Source: Ruminococcus sp. YRD2003
GTDB taxonomy: Bacteria > Bacillota > Clostridia > Oscillospirales > Ruminococcaceae
Length of the DNA: 64,000 nt
Direction of reading: 5' to 3'
Assembly (NCBI GenBank): GCA_900109435.1
Contig: FNZT01000003.1
Span: 496,001 to 560,000 of the forward strand
This document shows positions 26,658-35,796 of this stretch, piece by piece. A program made the translations under genes and the position numbers. How positions within the stretch are numbered: position 1 is the stretch's first letter; each line of letters starts with the position of its first letter. Under the pieces are notes generated by a model. The model made no database searches, had not been told where the DNA came from, and saw nothing but the letters and a program-made list of their open reading frames with translations.

Positions 26658-27730
26658 ATTATCGTTCCTCCGCCTACAACGATGTCCCCGTCGTAGAGTA
26701 CGACCGCCTGTCCGCTTGTGACAGCACGCTGCGGCTCGTCGAATTCGACCATATACCGCCCGTCCCCGAGAAAGGAGACCGTCGCGGGCTGCTCATGCTG
26801 ACTGTACCTCGTCTTTGCAGTCACGCGCATGGGCTCTGTCAGCTCAGCGACCGAGATGAGGTTGAAGTCCTCGGCTATAAGCGAGCGCGAGTACAAATCA
26901 GCCTCGTCGCCAAGCGTGACCGTGTTAGCCTGCACGTCCTTGCGTACTACGTAGGCTGGCTTGCCGAGCGAGATACCGAGGTGCTTGCGCTGACCGACGG
27001 TATAGCAGATAACGCCCCTGTGTTCACCGAGGACATTGCCGTCCATGTCTATGTAGCTCCCGTGCTTGGGAGAAATGCCCTTGAATCGGCTGATAAAGCC
27101 CGCATAGTCTCCGTCGGGGACGAAGCATATGTCCTGACTGTCCGGCTTGTCGGAGTTGACGAGCCCCGCCTGCTCCGCGAGAGCACGCACCTGCGGCTTC
27201 TCGAGCGCACCGAGCGGGAACAGCGTATGCGCGAGCTGCTCCTGCGTGAGCGAATAAAGCACGTAGGTCTGGTCCTTGCTCCTGTCCGCGGGACGCTTCA
27301 GCAGAAAGCGCCCGCGAGCCTCGTCGAACTCGATAACGGCATAATGCCCCGTCGCGATGTAATCATATCCGAGCTCCATTGCTCGCCTGAGCATAGCGTC
27401 AAACTTGACGCGGCGGTTGCACTCTATACACGGATTCGGCGTCCTTCCGCTGATATAGCTCTGTGCGAAGTGCTCCATGACGTTCTCGCGGAAGCAGTCC
27501 TTGAAGTTGAAGACAAGGTGCTCAAAGCCGAGCTTTCTCGCGACATCACGCGCATCGAGCACATCCGAGAGCGCGCAGCAGGTCTTGCCTTCTTTTACCG
27601 CCTCCGCAACGTCCTCGTCACCGAACATTTTCAGCGTCACGCCCGTGACGTCGTACCCGTGCTCTCTCAGCAGCATAGCGGCTACAGAACTGTCAACTCC
27701 GCCGCTCATGCCGACCATTACCCTACTCAT
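26654..27730 (-). CDS. mnmA: tRNA-specific 2-thiouridylase MnmA
   Basis: ATP-dependent s2U34 thiolase. The PP-loop is GMSGGVDSS at 7-15, catalytic C101 is in TPNPCIECN and C202 is in SQDICF. The GQRKHLGIS motif and C-terminal beta-barrel follow. 358 residues, full length. It needs sulfur from a cysteine desulfurase, which could be the IscS at 44.6-45.8 kb. It overlaps the HAD gene by 8 bp. Confidence 0.97.
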   Translation of the reverse strand: MSRVMVGMSGGVDSSVAAMLLREHGYDVTGVTLKMFGDEDVAEAVKEGKTCCALSDVLDARDVARKLGFEHLVFNFKDCFRENVMEHFAQSYISGRTPNPCIECNRRVKFDAMLRRAMELGYDYIATGHYAVIEFDEARGRFLLKRPADRSKDQTYVLYSLTQEQLAHTLFPLGALEKPQVRALAEQAGLVNSDKPDSQDICFVPDGDYAGFISRFKGISPKHGSYIDMDGNVLGEHRGVICYTVGQRKHLGISLGKPAYVVRKDVQANTVTLGDEADLYSRSLIAEDFNLISVAELTEPMRVTAKTRYSQHEQPATVSFLGDGRYMVEFDEPQRAVTSGQAVVLYDGDIVVGGGTII

Positions 27731-28388
27731 TCTCAGTCACCTCAAAAAGCGTTTTCAGCTCGCCGAGCTCCATGAAGCTGTAGTCAGACGCCGCCTTTAT
27801 CTGCTCCCACTCTGAAGCAGCTGTCTTTTCGTAGACAGCCGCCGTGAGGAATCCCGCGCTCGCAGCTGTCTCTATGCAGTGCAGCGAATCCTCGACCACA
27901 AGGGTCTCTGCGGGAGATATACCGAGGAGCTCTGCCGCACCGAGGAAAATGTCGGGGAAGCCTTTTCCGTTCGGATATTCCTTGTCCGTGAGCAGGAACT
28001 TCATTCTGTCGAGCACGCCGCAGCGCTTCATCACCGCGACCGCAAGCGCCTTGTAGGTAGCAGTCGCTACTCCATAGGGAATGCTCCTCATATCGAGGAA
28101 GTCGAGCAGCTCGACCGCTCCCTTTTTCAGCGGGATATTGTGCTCGTACTCCTCACGCACGAGCTCTTCAATCCTGCGTATCACCTGCACGGGAGTCAAA
28201 TCAAGCCCGAACTCGCTTATCATGAACTCCGCCGCAGTTTCGATAGTCATCTGCTTTATCTTCCACGATATGCCCGCAGGAGGGTCTGTCACTCCGTTTT
28301 CGGCAAGGAATCGGCGGTCGATGTCATACCACATTCCCATAGAATCTATCAGTGTGCCGTCAAGGTCGAAAATAATGCCTTTTATCAA
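27723..28388 (-). CDS. HAD family hydrolase, beta-phosphoglucomutase-like
   Basis: 221 residues with HAD motif I FDLDGTLID (8-16), a helical cap domain, motif II ATAT, a motif III lysine in GKGFPDIFLGAAE and motif IV VVEDSLHCIETA. It is similar to beta-phosphoglucomutases and general sugar phosphatases; the substrate is open. Overlapping starts and stops (ATGA) with both neighbours show it is part of the mnmA operon. Confidence 0.87.
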   Translation of the reverse strand: MIKGIIFDLDGTLIDSMGMWYDIDRRFLAENGVTDPPAGISWKIKQMTIETAAEFMISEFGLDLTPVQVIRRIEELVREEYEHNIPLKKGAVELLDFLDMRSIPYGVATATYKALAVAVMKRCGVLDRMKFLLTDKEYPNGKGFPDIFLGAAELLGISPAETLVVEDSLHCIETAASAGFLTAAVYEKTAASEWEQIKAASDYSFMELGELKTLFEVTENE

Positions 28389-29434
28389 GTTTTTGCCTCC
28401 GTAGTAGTTGTAGTATCTGCCGTAGTTGCAGGCGGCTCGGTCTCAGGCTCGGGTGGCTGCGGTCTTTCGAGATTTTTCCGAAGCCAGACCTTCTCATCAT
28501 CTTCAAAGGTGCGATTCTGCGCGAGCCACATCTTTTTCTGCTCGTCGGTAGTATAGTCAACTCCCGCCGACTCCTCATTACCGCAGAGAACGACAGCCTG
28601 CTTGTCCATGCTCTCGTATATGCGCTCAAAACGCGCTATATCGTAAGTTCGGCAGCCTACGAGAGGGTCGGCGACGTGAACGACCTTTTCGTCGTAGTCG
28701 AAGCCGTACACCACAACGCAGTGCTGCATCGGATTGAAGTAGAAGTCCTCGCCGCAGCCGAGCCTGAACTCAAACTCCTTGCGTATCTCCACCTGATTTA
28801 TCGTAGTCCATACGACCACAGGTCTGCCCTGCTCTATCTGGTAGTATACCTCTTCAATAGGGCAGCCCGTGAGGTCGACAGCATACCAGTCCGAACCGAG
28901 GTAGCTGAAATAATCGTTTGCAGCCCTGACGATGACAGGCGCATTGCAGCCAAATCCGTCTTCCTTGTGCGGGTCACCGATGTAGGCATCGTTCATGGTA
29001 TAGTAGCCTATCCTGTCGTTTGCCATGAAGATATCAGCCATTTCTACTTTGTCCGCCGCGAAGCCGTAAAAGTTGAGCAGCTCAGTCAGAGCTGTTATCT
29101 CGCAGCCTGTCGGCAGCTCGGGCTTCTGCAATATAGTCGCGACGTTGACAGCCTTTTTCGTACCGAGCTTATAGTCAGACGGCATCTTCACGTCTATCTC
29201 CTCACGTGCAGGAGCTCCGTACTCATTCGTAGCGGACGTAGTCTGCTCGGAAACTGCAACAGTCATCGTCTGAACCGTTGCAGGCTGAACAGTGGTCGGC
29301 TGCACAGATGCGGCGGAGCTCGTCGAACCCGCCACCACATTATTGCCATCGAGCCTGAGCTTGCGCCCGCCGCACGAGGTCAGTGCCGCGGCACACAAGA
29401 CCGCAGCAGCTATTGCACACATTCTTTTTCCCAT
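28385..29434 (-). CDS. Lipoprotein with C39-like peptidase domain
   Basis: 349 residues. A lipoprotein signal peptide ends at lipobox LTSC (Cys21), then comes a Ser/Thr-rich linker to about 90. A C39_2-type cysteine peptidase domain starts with KPELPTGCEITALTELLNFYGF, C111 being the likely nucleophile, and a histidine lies in MQHCVVVYGFDYDEK. The acidic Thr-rich tail (ETEPPATTADTTTTT) is low complexity. Extracellular, membrane anchored. The function in Clostridia is unknown. It lies in the mnmA operon, 3 bp after tmcAL. Confidence 0.87.
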   Translation of the reverse strand: MGKRMCAIAAAVLCAAALTSCGGRKLRLDGNNVVAGSTSSAASVQPTTVQPATVQTMTVAVSEQTTSATNEYGAPAREEIDVKMPSDYKLGTKKAVNVATILQKPELPTGCEITALTELLNFYGFAADKVEMADIFMANDRIGYYTMNDAYIGDPHKEDGFGCNAPVIVRAANDYFSYLGSDWYAVDLTGCPIEEVYYQIEQGRPVVVWTTINQVEIRKEFEFRLGCGEDFYFNPMQHCVVVYGFDYDEKVVHVADPLVGCRTYDIARFERIYESMDKQAVVLCGNEESAGVDYTTDEQKKMWLAQNRTFEDDEKVWLRKNLERPQPPEPETEPPATTADTTTTTEAKT

Positions 29435-29437
29435 GAG

Positions 29438-30640
29438 TTACTCCAGGTCTATCGCTATCTTCGCCCTGTAGTCATCAGCAGCGGAGGTAACGTTATCGAG
29501 TGCGAGACCATAGATGTCCGAAGCCCTTCCCTCAAGCTCGGCGAATCGTCTCGTCACTCTGTTAGTCTGTGAAAGCTTTGCGAGTGACGAACCGTACGGG
29601 ATCACAGCCTTTCCCTTTGCTGCCGCAAGTATCTCTCTTCCCCTGTCATTGAAGGCAAGTATCCTGCCGTAAGGCGGCATATGCGTCATATCCTCGCGTG
29701 TTATCCCTATCAGCAGCGAGAGCAGTATACGCTTGATACGAGCCATCGTATATCTTTTTGTCTTTACGGAGCAGAGCAGCTCATCGAGCGAGCCTGCCAT
29801 TCTTGCGCCGTATATCCTGTTTTCGAGTCCTTGCGCTATGTCACTTATCTGCGCTATCTCCTCCGGCGAAGCCATTCTCAGCTTGTAGAGCATCACACGC
29901 TCGAGCCTTTCGAGCCGTGCGATACCGCCATTTTCGGCAGCCTCTCCGACCGCCTTTGCCCACAGCTCGGGCATGATCTCCGCGAGCTCGGAAATATCTG
30001 CTCCCCCGAGTATCTTCTCGCGAATGTAGGAAGCGCTCGCGTAGCAGCCCTCTGCCGCACCGCTGTCATGTGATGCGCCCTCCCGCTTCACCGTGAACGG
30101 CACCATCTTCGAGTGGAAGCTCTTCAGCGCTCGAAGGTACTCGATAGCGAGAGTATTATTCGGCTCTGAGACTATCGCAGCCGCAGACGGGTAAACGCCG
30201 TTGAGCACCGAGGTCAGTGCCCGCGGGTATGTATAACCCTTTTCCATTATATCGTTTATATCAGGCTTTCTCGTCTCTGCTATCTCATCGACCCTGTCGA
30301 GCGCCTGCCTGAGCATCCCGATATCGCCGCACTCGCTCCCGAATGACAGTTCGTCCACAGTTCCGAGACAGTTCAGCAGCCATACAGCCCCCGCGGCAAA
30401 GTTCTCCGCGGAAGAGAGGCTGAACTGCACGGGCAGCTCTATGACGAGGTCAACTCCCGACTTCACCGCGAGCCGAGCGCGGGCAAGCTTATCCATTACA
30501 GCAACATCGCCCCGCTGTACAAAGCTTCCGCTCATTACGGAGACGATGTGAGTAGCGCCGTTTTTACGGGTTTCGCTGATATGGTACAGATGCCCGTTGT
30601 GGAACGGGTTGTACTCGCAGATAAGACCGCTTACCTTCAT
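29438..30640 (-). CDS. tmcAL: tRNA(Met) cytidine acetate ligase TmcAL
   Basis: Nucleotidyltransferase-fold enzyme making N4-acetylcytidine in the elongator tRNA-Met anticodon from acetate and ATP. It starts MKVSGLICEYNPFHNGHLYHI with the HxGH nucleotide motif. SGSFVQRGDVAVMDK and EYLRALKSF are also family sequences. 400 residues, normal. First gene of the modification operon; the promoter is at 30673-30701. Confidence 0.95.
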   Translation of the reverse strand: MKVSGLICEYNPFHNGHLYHISETRKNGATHIVSVMSGSFVQRGDVAVMDKLARARLAVKSGVDLVIELPVQFSLSSAENFAAGAVWLLNCLGTVDELSFGSECGDIGMLRQALDRVDEIAETRKPDINDIMEKGYTYPRALTSVLNGVYPSAAAIVSEPNNTLAIEYLRALKSFHSKMVPFTVKREGASHDSGAAEGCYASASYIREKILGGADISELAEIMPELWAKAVGEAAENGGIARLERLERVMLYKLRMASPEEIAQISDIAQGLENRIYGARMAGSLDELLCSVKTKRYTMARIKRILLSLLIGITREDMTHMPPYGRILAFNDRGREILAAAKGKAVIPYGSSLAKLSQTNRVTRRFAELEGRASDIYGLALDNVTSAADDYRAKIAIDLE

Positions 30641-30672
30641 AAAACACCTCGCATAATAATATTATAATACTT

Positions 30673-30701
30673 ATTATGCAATAAAAATGTATATTTGTCA
30701 A
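30673..30701 (-). promoter_or_regulatory. SigA-type promoter of the tmcAL-rsmI operon
   Basis: Minus strand TTGACA, 17 bp, CATAAT, about 30 bp before tmcAL. Confidence 0.75.
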
Positions 30702-30715
30702 GAGTCCGCGCAGAT

Positions 30716-30749
30716 AAGCAAAGCCCTCCGTTCTTCGGAACAGAGGGCA
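30716..30749 (-). terminator. Terminator after the aminotransferase gene
   Basis: GCCCTCTGTTC / GAACGGAGGGC stem with a tetraloop on the minus strand, followed by a short T-rich tail. It starts 8 bp after the aminotransferase stop. Confidence 0.75.
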
Positions 30750-30756
30750 AAGGTGC

Positions 30757-31923
30757 TTACGGCTTCGGCATTTTCTTTCTGATATCGCCGAGACGGTCGA
30801 GGGCATTCTCGAGAGTCTCATTCTTTTTCGCATAGTGGAAGCGGATATAGCGGTTCTCGGGCTCCTTGAAGAAGCTCGAACCGGGGACTGCTCCCACTCC
30901 GACGTACTCAGCGAGCTTCTCGCAGAAGTCGAGGTCGCTCGCATATCCGAACTCCGATATGTCAAGGAGTATGTAATACGCTCCCTGCGGAACGGTATGC
31001 CGGATGCCTATGCTGTCGAGTCCGCGCAGGAAGAGGTCACGCTTCTCGGTATACTTGTCTTGCAGCCACTTGTAGTAATCATCGCCGAATCGCAGCCCTG
31101 TGACTGCTGCCTCCTGCAAGGGAGCGGCGGCTCCTACGGTGAGGAAGTCGTGTACCTTTTTGACGGTGTCGATGATGTGCGGCGGAGCAATGACGTAGCC
31201 GAGTCTCCACCCTGTTATCGAGTATGTCTTGGACAGCGACGAGCATGAGATAGTCCGCTCCCACATATCGGGAAGGCTCGCGAAGTACACGTGCTCATAC
31301 GGAGCATAGACGATATGCTCATAGACCTCATCGGTGATGACAAAGGTGTCATATTTTTTTGCGAGGTCGGCGATTATCAGCAGTTCCTCACGCGTGAAGA
31401 CCTTTCCGCAGGGATTGGAAGGGTTGCAGAGTATCAGCGCCTTTGGATGCTGCTTGAAGGCAGCTTCGAGCACGTCGGCGTCAAAGCTGAATTCGGGCGG
31501 ATTCAGCGGCACGTATATCGGCTCGGCGCCCGAAAGTATCGTATCAGCGCCGTAGTTCTCGTAAAACGGCGAGAAGACCACCACCTTGTCCCCGGGATTG
31601 GTGACTGACATCATTGCCGCCATCATAGCCTCTGTGCTGCCGCAGGTGACGACTATCTCACTGTTTGGGTCGATGCTGCGCCCCATAAGGCGGGACTGCT
31701 TCTCGGCGAGCGCTTCGCGGAAGTTCTGAGCTCCCCACGTTATGGAATACTGGTGGAAGTCCTCGCGTGTGACTTCTGCGAGACGGTCGAGAATCTCTCT
31801 CGGAGGCTCGAAATCGGGGAACCCCTGCGAGAGGTTGACAGCGCCGTATTTATTGGAAATACGCGTCATACGGCGTATGACGGAATCGGTAAAGGTAGCT
31901 GTGCGGTTGGAAAGCTGCGGCAT
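30757..31923 (-). CDS. PLP-dependent aminotransferase, class I/II
   Basis: 388 residues, fold type I aminotransferase. The N-terminus includes SNKYGAVNLSQGFPDFEPP; the conserved asparagine is in LCNPSNPCGKVF, the PLP lysine in CSSLSKTYSITGWRLGY and the carboxylate-binding arginine near the end. It is similar to kynurenine/glutamine and methionine aminotransferases. ATG at 31923 follows AAGGAG; the longer frame begins at 31944. It has its own promoter and terminator. It could supply or use the 2-oxoacids handled by the oxidoreductase 2 kb away, but this is inference. Confidence 0.9.
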   Translation of the reverse strand: MPQLSNRTATFTDSVIRRMTRISNKYGAVNLSQGFPDFEPPREILDRLAEVTREDFHQYSITWGAQNFREALAEKQSRLMGRSIDPNSEIVVTCGSTEAMMAAMMSVTNPGDKVVVFSPFYENYGADTILSGAEPIYVPLNPPEFSFDADVLEAAFKQHPKALILCNPSNPCGKVFTREELLIIADLAKKYDTFVITDEVYEHIVYAPYEHVYFASLPDMWERTISCSSLSKTYSITGWRLGYVIAPPHIIDTVKKVHDFLTVGAAAPLQEAAVTGLRFGDDYYKWLQDKYTEKRDLFLRGLDSIGIRHTVPQGAYYILLDISEFGYASDLDFCEKLAEYVGVGAVPGSSFFKEPENRYIRFHYAKKNETLENALDRLGDIRKKMPKP

Positions 31924-31955
31924 ATTTTTTCTCCTTACTATCATAATTAAACGAA

Positions 31956-31980
31956 GCGGGCGGATAATATCCGCCCCTAC
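31956..31980. repeat. Dispersed palindromic repeat, single unit
   Basis: Near-perfect palindrome GGGCGGATAATATCCGCCC plus CTAC. It belongs to the same GGGCG-centred family as the repeats at 39.5 and 47.2 kb. It lies in the leader of the aminotransferase gene. Confidence 0.65.
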
Positions 31981-31989
31981 GCTTTTTAA

Positions 31990-32018
31990 ATTATACCATT
32001 TTTAGATATTGTAGTCAA
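31990..32018 (-). promoter_or_regulatory. SigA-type promoter of the aminotransferase gene
   Basis: Minus strand TTGACT, 17 bp, TATAAT. The -35 lies inside the last codons of the ligase gene, so the two genes are independently transcribed. Confidence 0.75.
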
Positions 32019-33342
32019 TATTTCTCTCGTCGATAACGCGTTTTGACTTGTGCTCGGAGCGGGTGTTAAGACCGCCGTCGGGATGAACAATGACCTTATC
32101 GGGCTTAACGCCGATACGAGCCTTGAGAGCTGCGGAGACCTCAGCAGCTACAGTCGCGTCGTCCTTTGCAACTCCTGCTGCCTTCTCGACCTCAACAGCG
32201 TACTTGCTTGTGAAGTCCTTCTCGAAAATGCGGATAAGGTACTCGCCCGTGAGGTCGCTCTGCTCGCGGATAACAGCCTCGATATCGCTCGGGAAAACAT
32301 TAACAGCGGAAACGATGAACATATCGTCCTTTCTGCCGAGGATGCTAATCCTGCCGTGAGTACGTCCGCAGCGGCACTTTGTAGTGTCAATACGGCCGAT
32401 ATCGCCTGTTTTGAATCTGATGAGCGGACGAGCGTGCTTGCGGAGAGTCGTGAACACGAGCTCACCTGTCTGACCGGGCTCGAGGACTTCTCCCGTATGT
32501 ATGTCGACTGTCTCGACGAGGATATGGTTCTCGGCGATGTGGAGACCGTCGTGGTATTCGCACTGTGCAGCGCACGCACCGAATATATCGGAGAGACCGT
32601 AGAAGTCAAAGACCTCAGCTCCCCAGATCTCCTCGATAGCCTTGCGTGTAGCGTCTATAGAGCCGCCGAGCTCGCCTGCAACGATTATCTTCTTGATGTT
32701 GAAGTCCTTCTTCGGGTCGTAACCTGCCTTGAGAGCCTTCTCACCGAGCTGCCATGCGTATGACGGGGAAGTCCAGATGATAGTGGGCTTATAGGTCTTG
32801 AGTATGAAGAGAAGTCTCTCGCTCGGGAGAGTACCGCCCCAGATACATAATGCTCCGAGGTTCTGCGCGCCTATTACGTCGGGACCTCCGACATAGAGTG
32901 AGAAGTTAAGAGCGTGAACGTAGCGGTCGTTCGGTCTCATTCCTATCTGCCAGAACCAGCGGCTCTCGGTGTCCTGAAACTCGTCGAAGTCCTTCTTGGT
33001 GAAGGGGCTCATCGTGGGAACACCTGTCGAACCCGACGAAGTAGAGATGAACACTACATCTTCCTCGGGAACGGCTGCGAGCTCACCGAGGAACGAGCCT
33101 ACGCCCTGAGTGTCACGCTGAGTTTTCTTGTTGATGAACGGGAACTTCTCGATGTCCTTGAGGGTCTTGATATCCTCGGGCTTAACGCCTGCCTCGTCGA
33201 ACGAACGCTTATAGTAGGGAGCGTTGTCGTAAGCGAACTTGACGATTTCCTTCAGGTCCTCAAGCTGTCTCTTTTCGAGTTCTTCACGAGGGAGCGTTTC
33301 AAGCTCCTCGTCCCAGAATTTACTGTTGATATCTCTGCTCAT
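32002..33342 (-). CDS. paaK: Phenylacetate-CoA ligase family protein
   Basis: AMP-forming acyl-CoA synthetase of the PaaK branch, 446 residues. The adenylate loop is STSSGSTGVPTMSPFTKKD, followed by YGLSDIFGACAAQCEYHDGLHI, and the C-terminal domain contains RISILGRKDDMFIVSAVNVFPSDIE. The name reflects the family; the acid may be phenylacetate, indoleacetate, a branched-chain or short acid. ATG at 33342 has GGAGG eight bases upstream. It is preceded by its own promoter with a LysR-type site nearly identical to that of the oxidoreductase operon, so the two are probably co-regulated. Confidence 0.9.
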   Translation of the reverse strand: MSRDINSKFWDEELETLPREELEKRQLEDLKEIVKFAYDNAPYYKRSFDEAGVKPEDIKTLKDIEKFPFINKKTQRDTQGVGSFLGELAAVPEEDVVFISTSSGSTGVPTMSPFTKKDFDEFQDTESRWFWQIGMRPNDRYVHALNFSLYVGGPDVIGAQNLGALCIWGGTLPSERLLFILKTYKPTIIWTSPSYAWQLGEKALKAGYDPKKDFNIKKIIVAGELGGSIDATRKAIEEIWGAEVFDFYGLSDIFGACAAQCEYHDGLHIAENHILVETVDIHTGEVLEPGQTGELVFTTLRKHARPLIRFKTGDIGRIDTTKCRCGRTHGRISILGRKDDMFIVSAVNVFPSDIEAVIREQSDLTGEYLIRIFEKDFTSKYAVEVEKAAGVAKDDATVAAEVSAALKARIGVKPDKVIVHPDGGLNTRSEHKSKRVIDERNIDYNI

Positions 33343-33391
33343 TGTTTTATCCTCCATATTCATATTTAGTATATCTGTTTGGTATGTTTAT

Positions 33392-33448
33392 ATTATACAA
33401 CTGATAACTGCATTTGTCCAATACCATAGTTCTATGATAGGTTATAGG
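33392..33448 (-). promoter_or_regulatory. Promoter plus LysR-type site upstream of the ligase
   Basis: Minus strand: a 26-nt block beginning CCTATAACCTATCATAG runs into TTGGACA, 17 bp, TATAAT. The block matches the one at 36428-36484 at most positions and includes ATAG-AA-CTAT dyad symmetry. It overlaps the end of the beta-subunit gene. Confidence 0.75.
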
Positions 33449-34347
33449 CTGTTCTTATAACCGAAGGTCTTGTTAATATGCTCCCACTTACGGTCGCGCG
33501 ACTCGTTTATTATACGTATATCCTCATCCGAAAGATGCTTGAAACGTCCCTGCTTTTTCAGATAGCTCTCCACATCCGTGAACTCCTTGGGCTTGTGATT
33601 CAGCGTAAATTCGCCATTTTCATACTCCGCGAGATACCACAGTCCGCAGTCCACGACCTCGCGGGCGATGTTCACGGTCTCATCGGGAGCGATCCCCCAG
33701 CCCGTCGGACACGGCGCTATCACATGGATATACTTAGTACCTTTTATCTGTGACGCTTTCTGCACCTTTGCGATGAAGTCCGCGATATATCCCACGCTCG
33801 CAGTAGCGGCATAGGGAATATCATGCGCAGCTGCTATCTCGAACATATTCTTTTTCGGGCGAATATTTCCGTGGATATTTGCTCCTGCGGGAGTTGTGGT
33901 CGTCTTGGCTCCGAACGGCGTAAGACCGCTCTTCTGTATGCCTGTATTCATATATGCTTCGTTATCATAGCAGATATAGATGATGTTGTCGTTTCGGTCG
34001 ATAGCGCCCGAAAGAGCCTGTATACCTATGTCTGCGGTACCGCCGTCGCCCGCAAAGCCGACAGCCGTGAAGTCCTTATAGCCCTTTGCGCGGAGACCTG
34101 CCTCAACTCCTGTAAGCATGGAAGCAGTTCCTGCAAAGGTCGAGATTATCGAATTATTTGAAAAGCAAAGCTGCGGAAAATTAAACCCGACTGCCGACAT
34201 ACAGCCTGCAGGGAGTACGGATACAGCGTTCTGTCCGAGGACCTTCAGTGCAGCTCTTACTGCAAGACTTCCGCCGCAGCCCGCACAAGCTTTGTGCCCG
34301 TAGAAAAACTCCTCGCGGGAGATGCTGTCAGCGACCTTATTAGACAT
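33442..34347 (-). CDS. 2-oxoacid:ferredoxin oxidoreductase, beta subunit
   Basis: Thiamine diphosphate-binding subunit, 301 residues. Cys motif KACAGCGGSLAVRAALKVLG is near the start, the TPP motif is GFAGDGGTADIGIQALSGAIDRNDNIIYICYDNEAYMNTG-like (residues about 98-137), and HVIAPCPTGWG follows. It is similar to PorB/VorB of anaerobes. Overlaps the alpha gene by 8 bp. The 2-oxoacid cannot be fixed by sequence; 2-oxoisovalerate, arylpyruvates or 2-oxobutyrate are candidates. Confidence 0.92.
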   Translation of the reverse strand: MSNKVADSISREEFFYGHKACAGCGGSLAVRAALKVLGQNAVSVLPAGCMSAVGFNFPQLCFSNNSIISTFAGTASMLTGVEAGLRAKGYKDFTAVGFAGDGGTADIGIQALSGAIDRNDNIIYICYDNEAYMNTGIQKSGLTPFGAKTTTTPAGANIHGNIRPKKNMFEIAAAHDIPYAATASVGYIADFIAKVQKASQIKGTKYIHVIAPCPTGWGIAPDETVNIAREVVDCGLWYLAEYENGEFTLNHKPKEFTDVESYLKKQGRFKHLSDEDIRIINESRDRKWEHINKTFGYKNSL

Positions 34348-35506
34348 TGTCCTCGCCCCCTATGCCGATGAAATTGACGCCTGTAGCGCCGTTTGCGATG
34401 TCTGTGTATATGTTCTCGATGTCCGCAGCAGAGATATTGCGTCCGCCGAGACCGCCAATGTAATTACTGCCATTTACAGCAGCGCCCGCCTTTTTCAGAG
34501 CAGAGTTTACGTTCGTGAAAACAGTGCCCTCGTTGCCGAAGCTGATGTCCTTTTCGAGGACTGCGTATGCCTTGGCATTCCGCAGTACATCGGCAATTTC
34601 ATCATTCGGGAAAGGTCTCATGTAGCGTATGCGGACAACACCCGCCTTTACGCCCTGTCCGCGGAGCTTATCAGCAGTCTCGCGGCAGAGACCCGCAATA
34701 CTGCCAAGCGTTACGATGATGTAGTCGACGTCGTCGGTGAGGTAATTCTCAGTCAGACCTGTGTACTGCCTGCCGAATGTCCTGGCAAAAGCAGCCTCGG
34801 TCTCGGATATGACCTTCCGAGCCGCGAGTACACCTTCTTGCTCCTTGTACTTGAAGATGTAGTTGGTATCGGGTCCCGCCGAAAAAGCCATATTGCGCGG
34901 GTTCTCGAAGTCTATGCGGTTGTCGGTCTCATAGGGCGGCAGGAAGCTGTCAGCCTGCTCGCGCGTGGGGATATCCACTGTCTCATATGTATGTGTGAGC
35001 ACGAAACCGTCCAGATTCGCCATATAAGGCGTGGATACGCGCTTATCCTCGGCTATCCTGTAGCTCATCAGCGCGAGGTCGAGAGCCTCCTGCGCGTTCT
35101 CGGCGTAAGCCTGTATCCACCCGCTGTCGAGCTGTGATAGGCTGTCGCGCTGGTCGCCGTAGATATTCCACGGGAGGGCGGTGGAGCGGTCAGCGTTCAT
35201 CATAACAATTGGGAAGCGTCCGCCCGCGGCATAATAAAGACATTCCGCCATGTAGAGGAGCCCCTGTGACGAGGTCGCCGTAAAGGCTCTCGCACCTGCG
35301 GCACTTGCTCCGATTGCGCATGAGAGCGCGGAGTGCTCGGACTCAACGTGTACATATTCTGCGGTGAGGCTGCCGTCCTCGACCATCTCGGAGAGCCGCT
35401 CAACGACAATGGTCTGTGGGGTTATCGGGTAAGCCGAAATGACCTGCGGACGCGCGAGGCGTATGCCCTCGGCAAATGCCTCATTGCCTGACAAAAACTT
35501 CTTCAT
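34340..35506 (-). CDS. 2-oxoacid:ferredoxin oxidoreductase, alpha subunit
   Basis: 388 residues with the PorA opening FLSGNEAFAEGIRLARPQVISAYPITPQT, a CoA/TPP-domain signature ATSSQGLLYMAE and a C-terminal transketolase-like domain. Four-subunit layout: gamma, delta, alpha, beta, each overlapping the next by 4-8 bp. Low-potential ferredoxin allows the reaction to run either oxidatively or as reductive carboxylation. Confidence 0.93.
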   Translation of the reverse strand: MKKFLSGNEAFAEGIRLARPQVISAYPITPQTIVVERLSEMVEDGSLTAEYVHVESEHSALSCAIGASAAGARAFTATSSQGLLYMAECLYYAAGGRFPIVMMNADRSTALPWNIYGDQRDSLSQLDSGWIQAYAENAQEALDLALMSYRIAEDKRVSTPYMANLDGFVLTHTYETVDIPTREQADSFLPPYETDNRIDFENPRNMAFSAGPDTNYIFKYKEQEGVLAARKVISETEAAFARTFGRQYTGLTENYLTDDVDYIIVTLGSIAGLCRETADKLRGQGVKAGVVRIRYMRPFPNDEIADVLRNAKAYAVLEKDISFGNEGTVFTNVNSALKKAGAAVNGSNYIGGLGGRNISAADIENIYTDIANGATGVNFIGIGGEDNV

Positions 35507-35796
35507 TTGCGTTCCGCCTCCATTCCGATTGCGCCTATTTTACATATTTTCGCACATATTCCGCAGCCCTTGCAGAAGTCGTAGTCAATGACCGCCTTGC
35601 CGTCCTTTATCGCTATGACGCCATCGGGACAGTATAGGTAGCACTGCTCGCAGCCCACGCACTTTGCGGTGTCGATCACGGGACGGATACTGCGCCAACC
35701 GCTGTTGACGGTCGTGAGGTAGCCCGCCTCAAATGACGTATTCTCGGGAACTTCCGTGAATGTGAAGCTCTTTTTCTCTCTGATATGCGGTCTCAT
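35503..35796 (-). CDS. 2-oxoacid:ferredoxin oxidoreductase, delta (ferredoxin) subunit
   Basis: 97-residue subunit with two CxxCxxCxxxCP-type clusters: CVGCEQCYLYCP and CKGCGICAKICK. It carries electrons from the TPP site to free ferredoxin. Overlaps both neighbours by 4 bp. Confidence 0.94.
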   Translation of the reverse strand: MRPHIREKKSFTFTEVPENTSFEAGYLTTVNSGWRSIRPVIDTAKCVGCEQCYLYCPDGVIAIKDGKAVIDYDFCKGCGICAKICKIGAIGMEAERK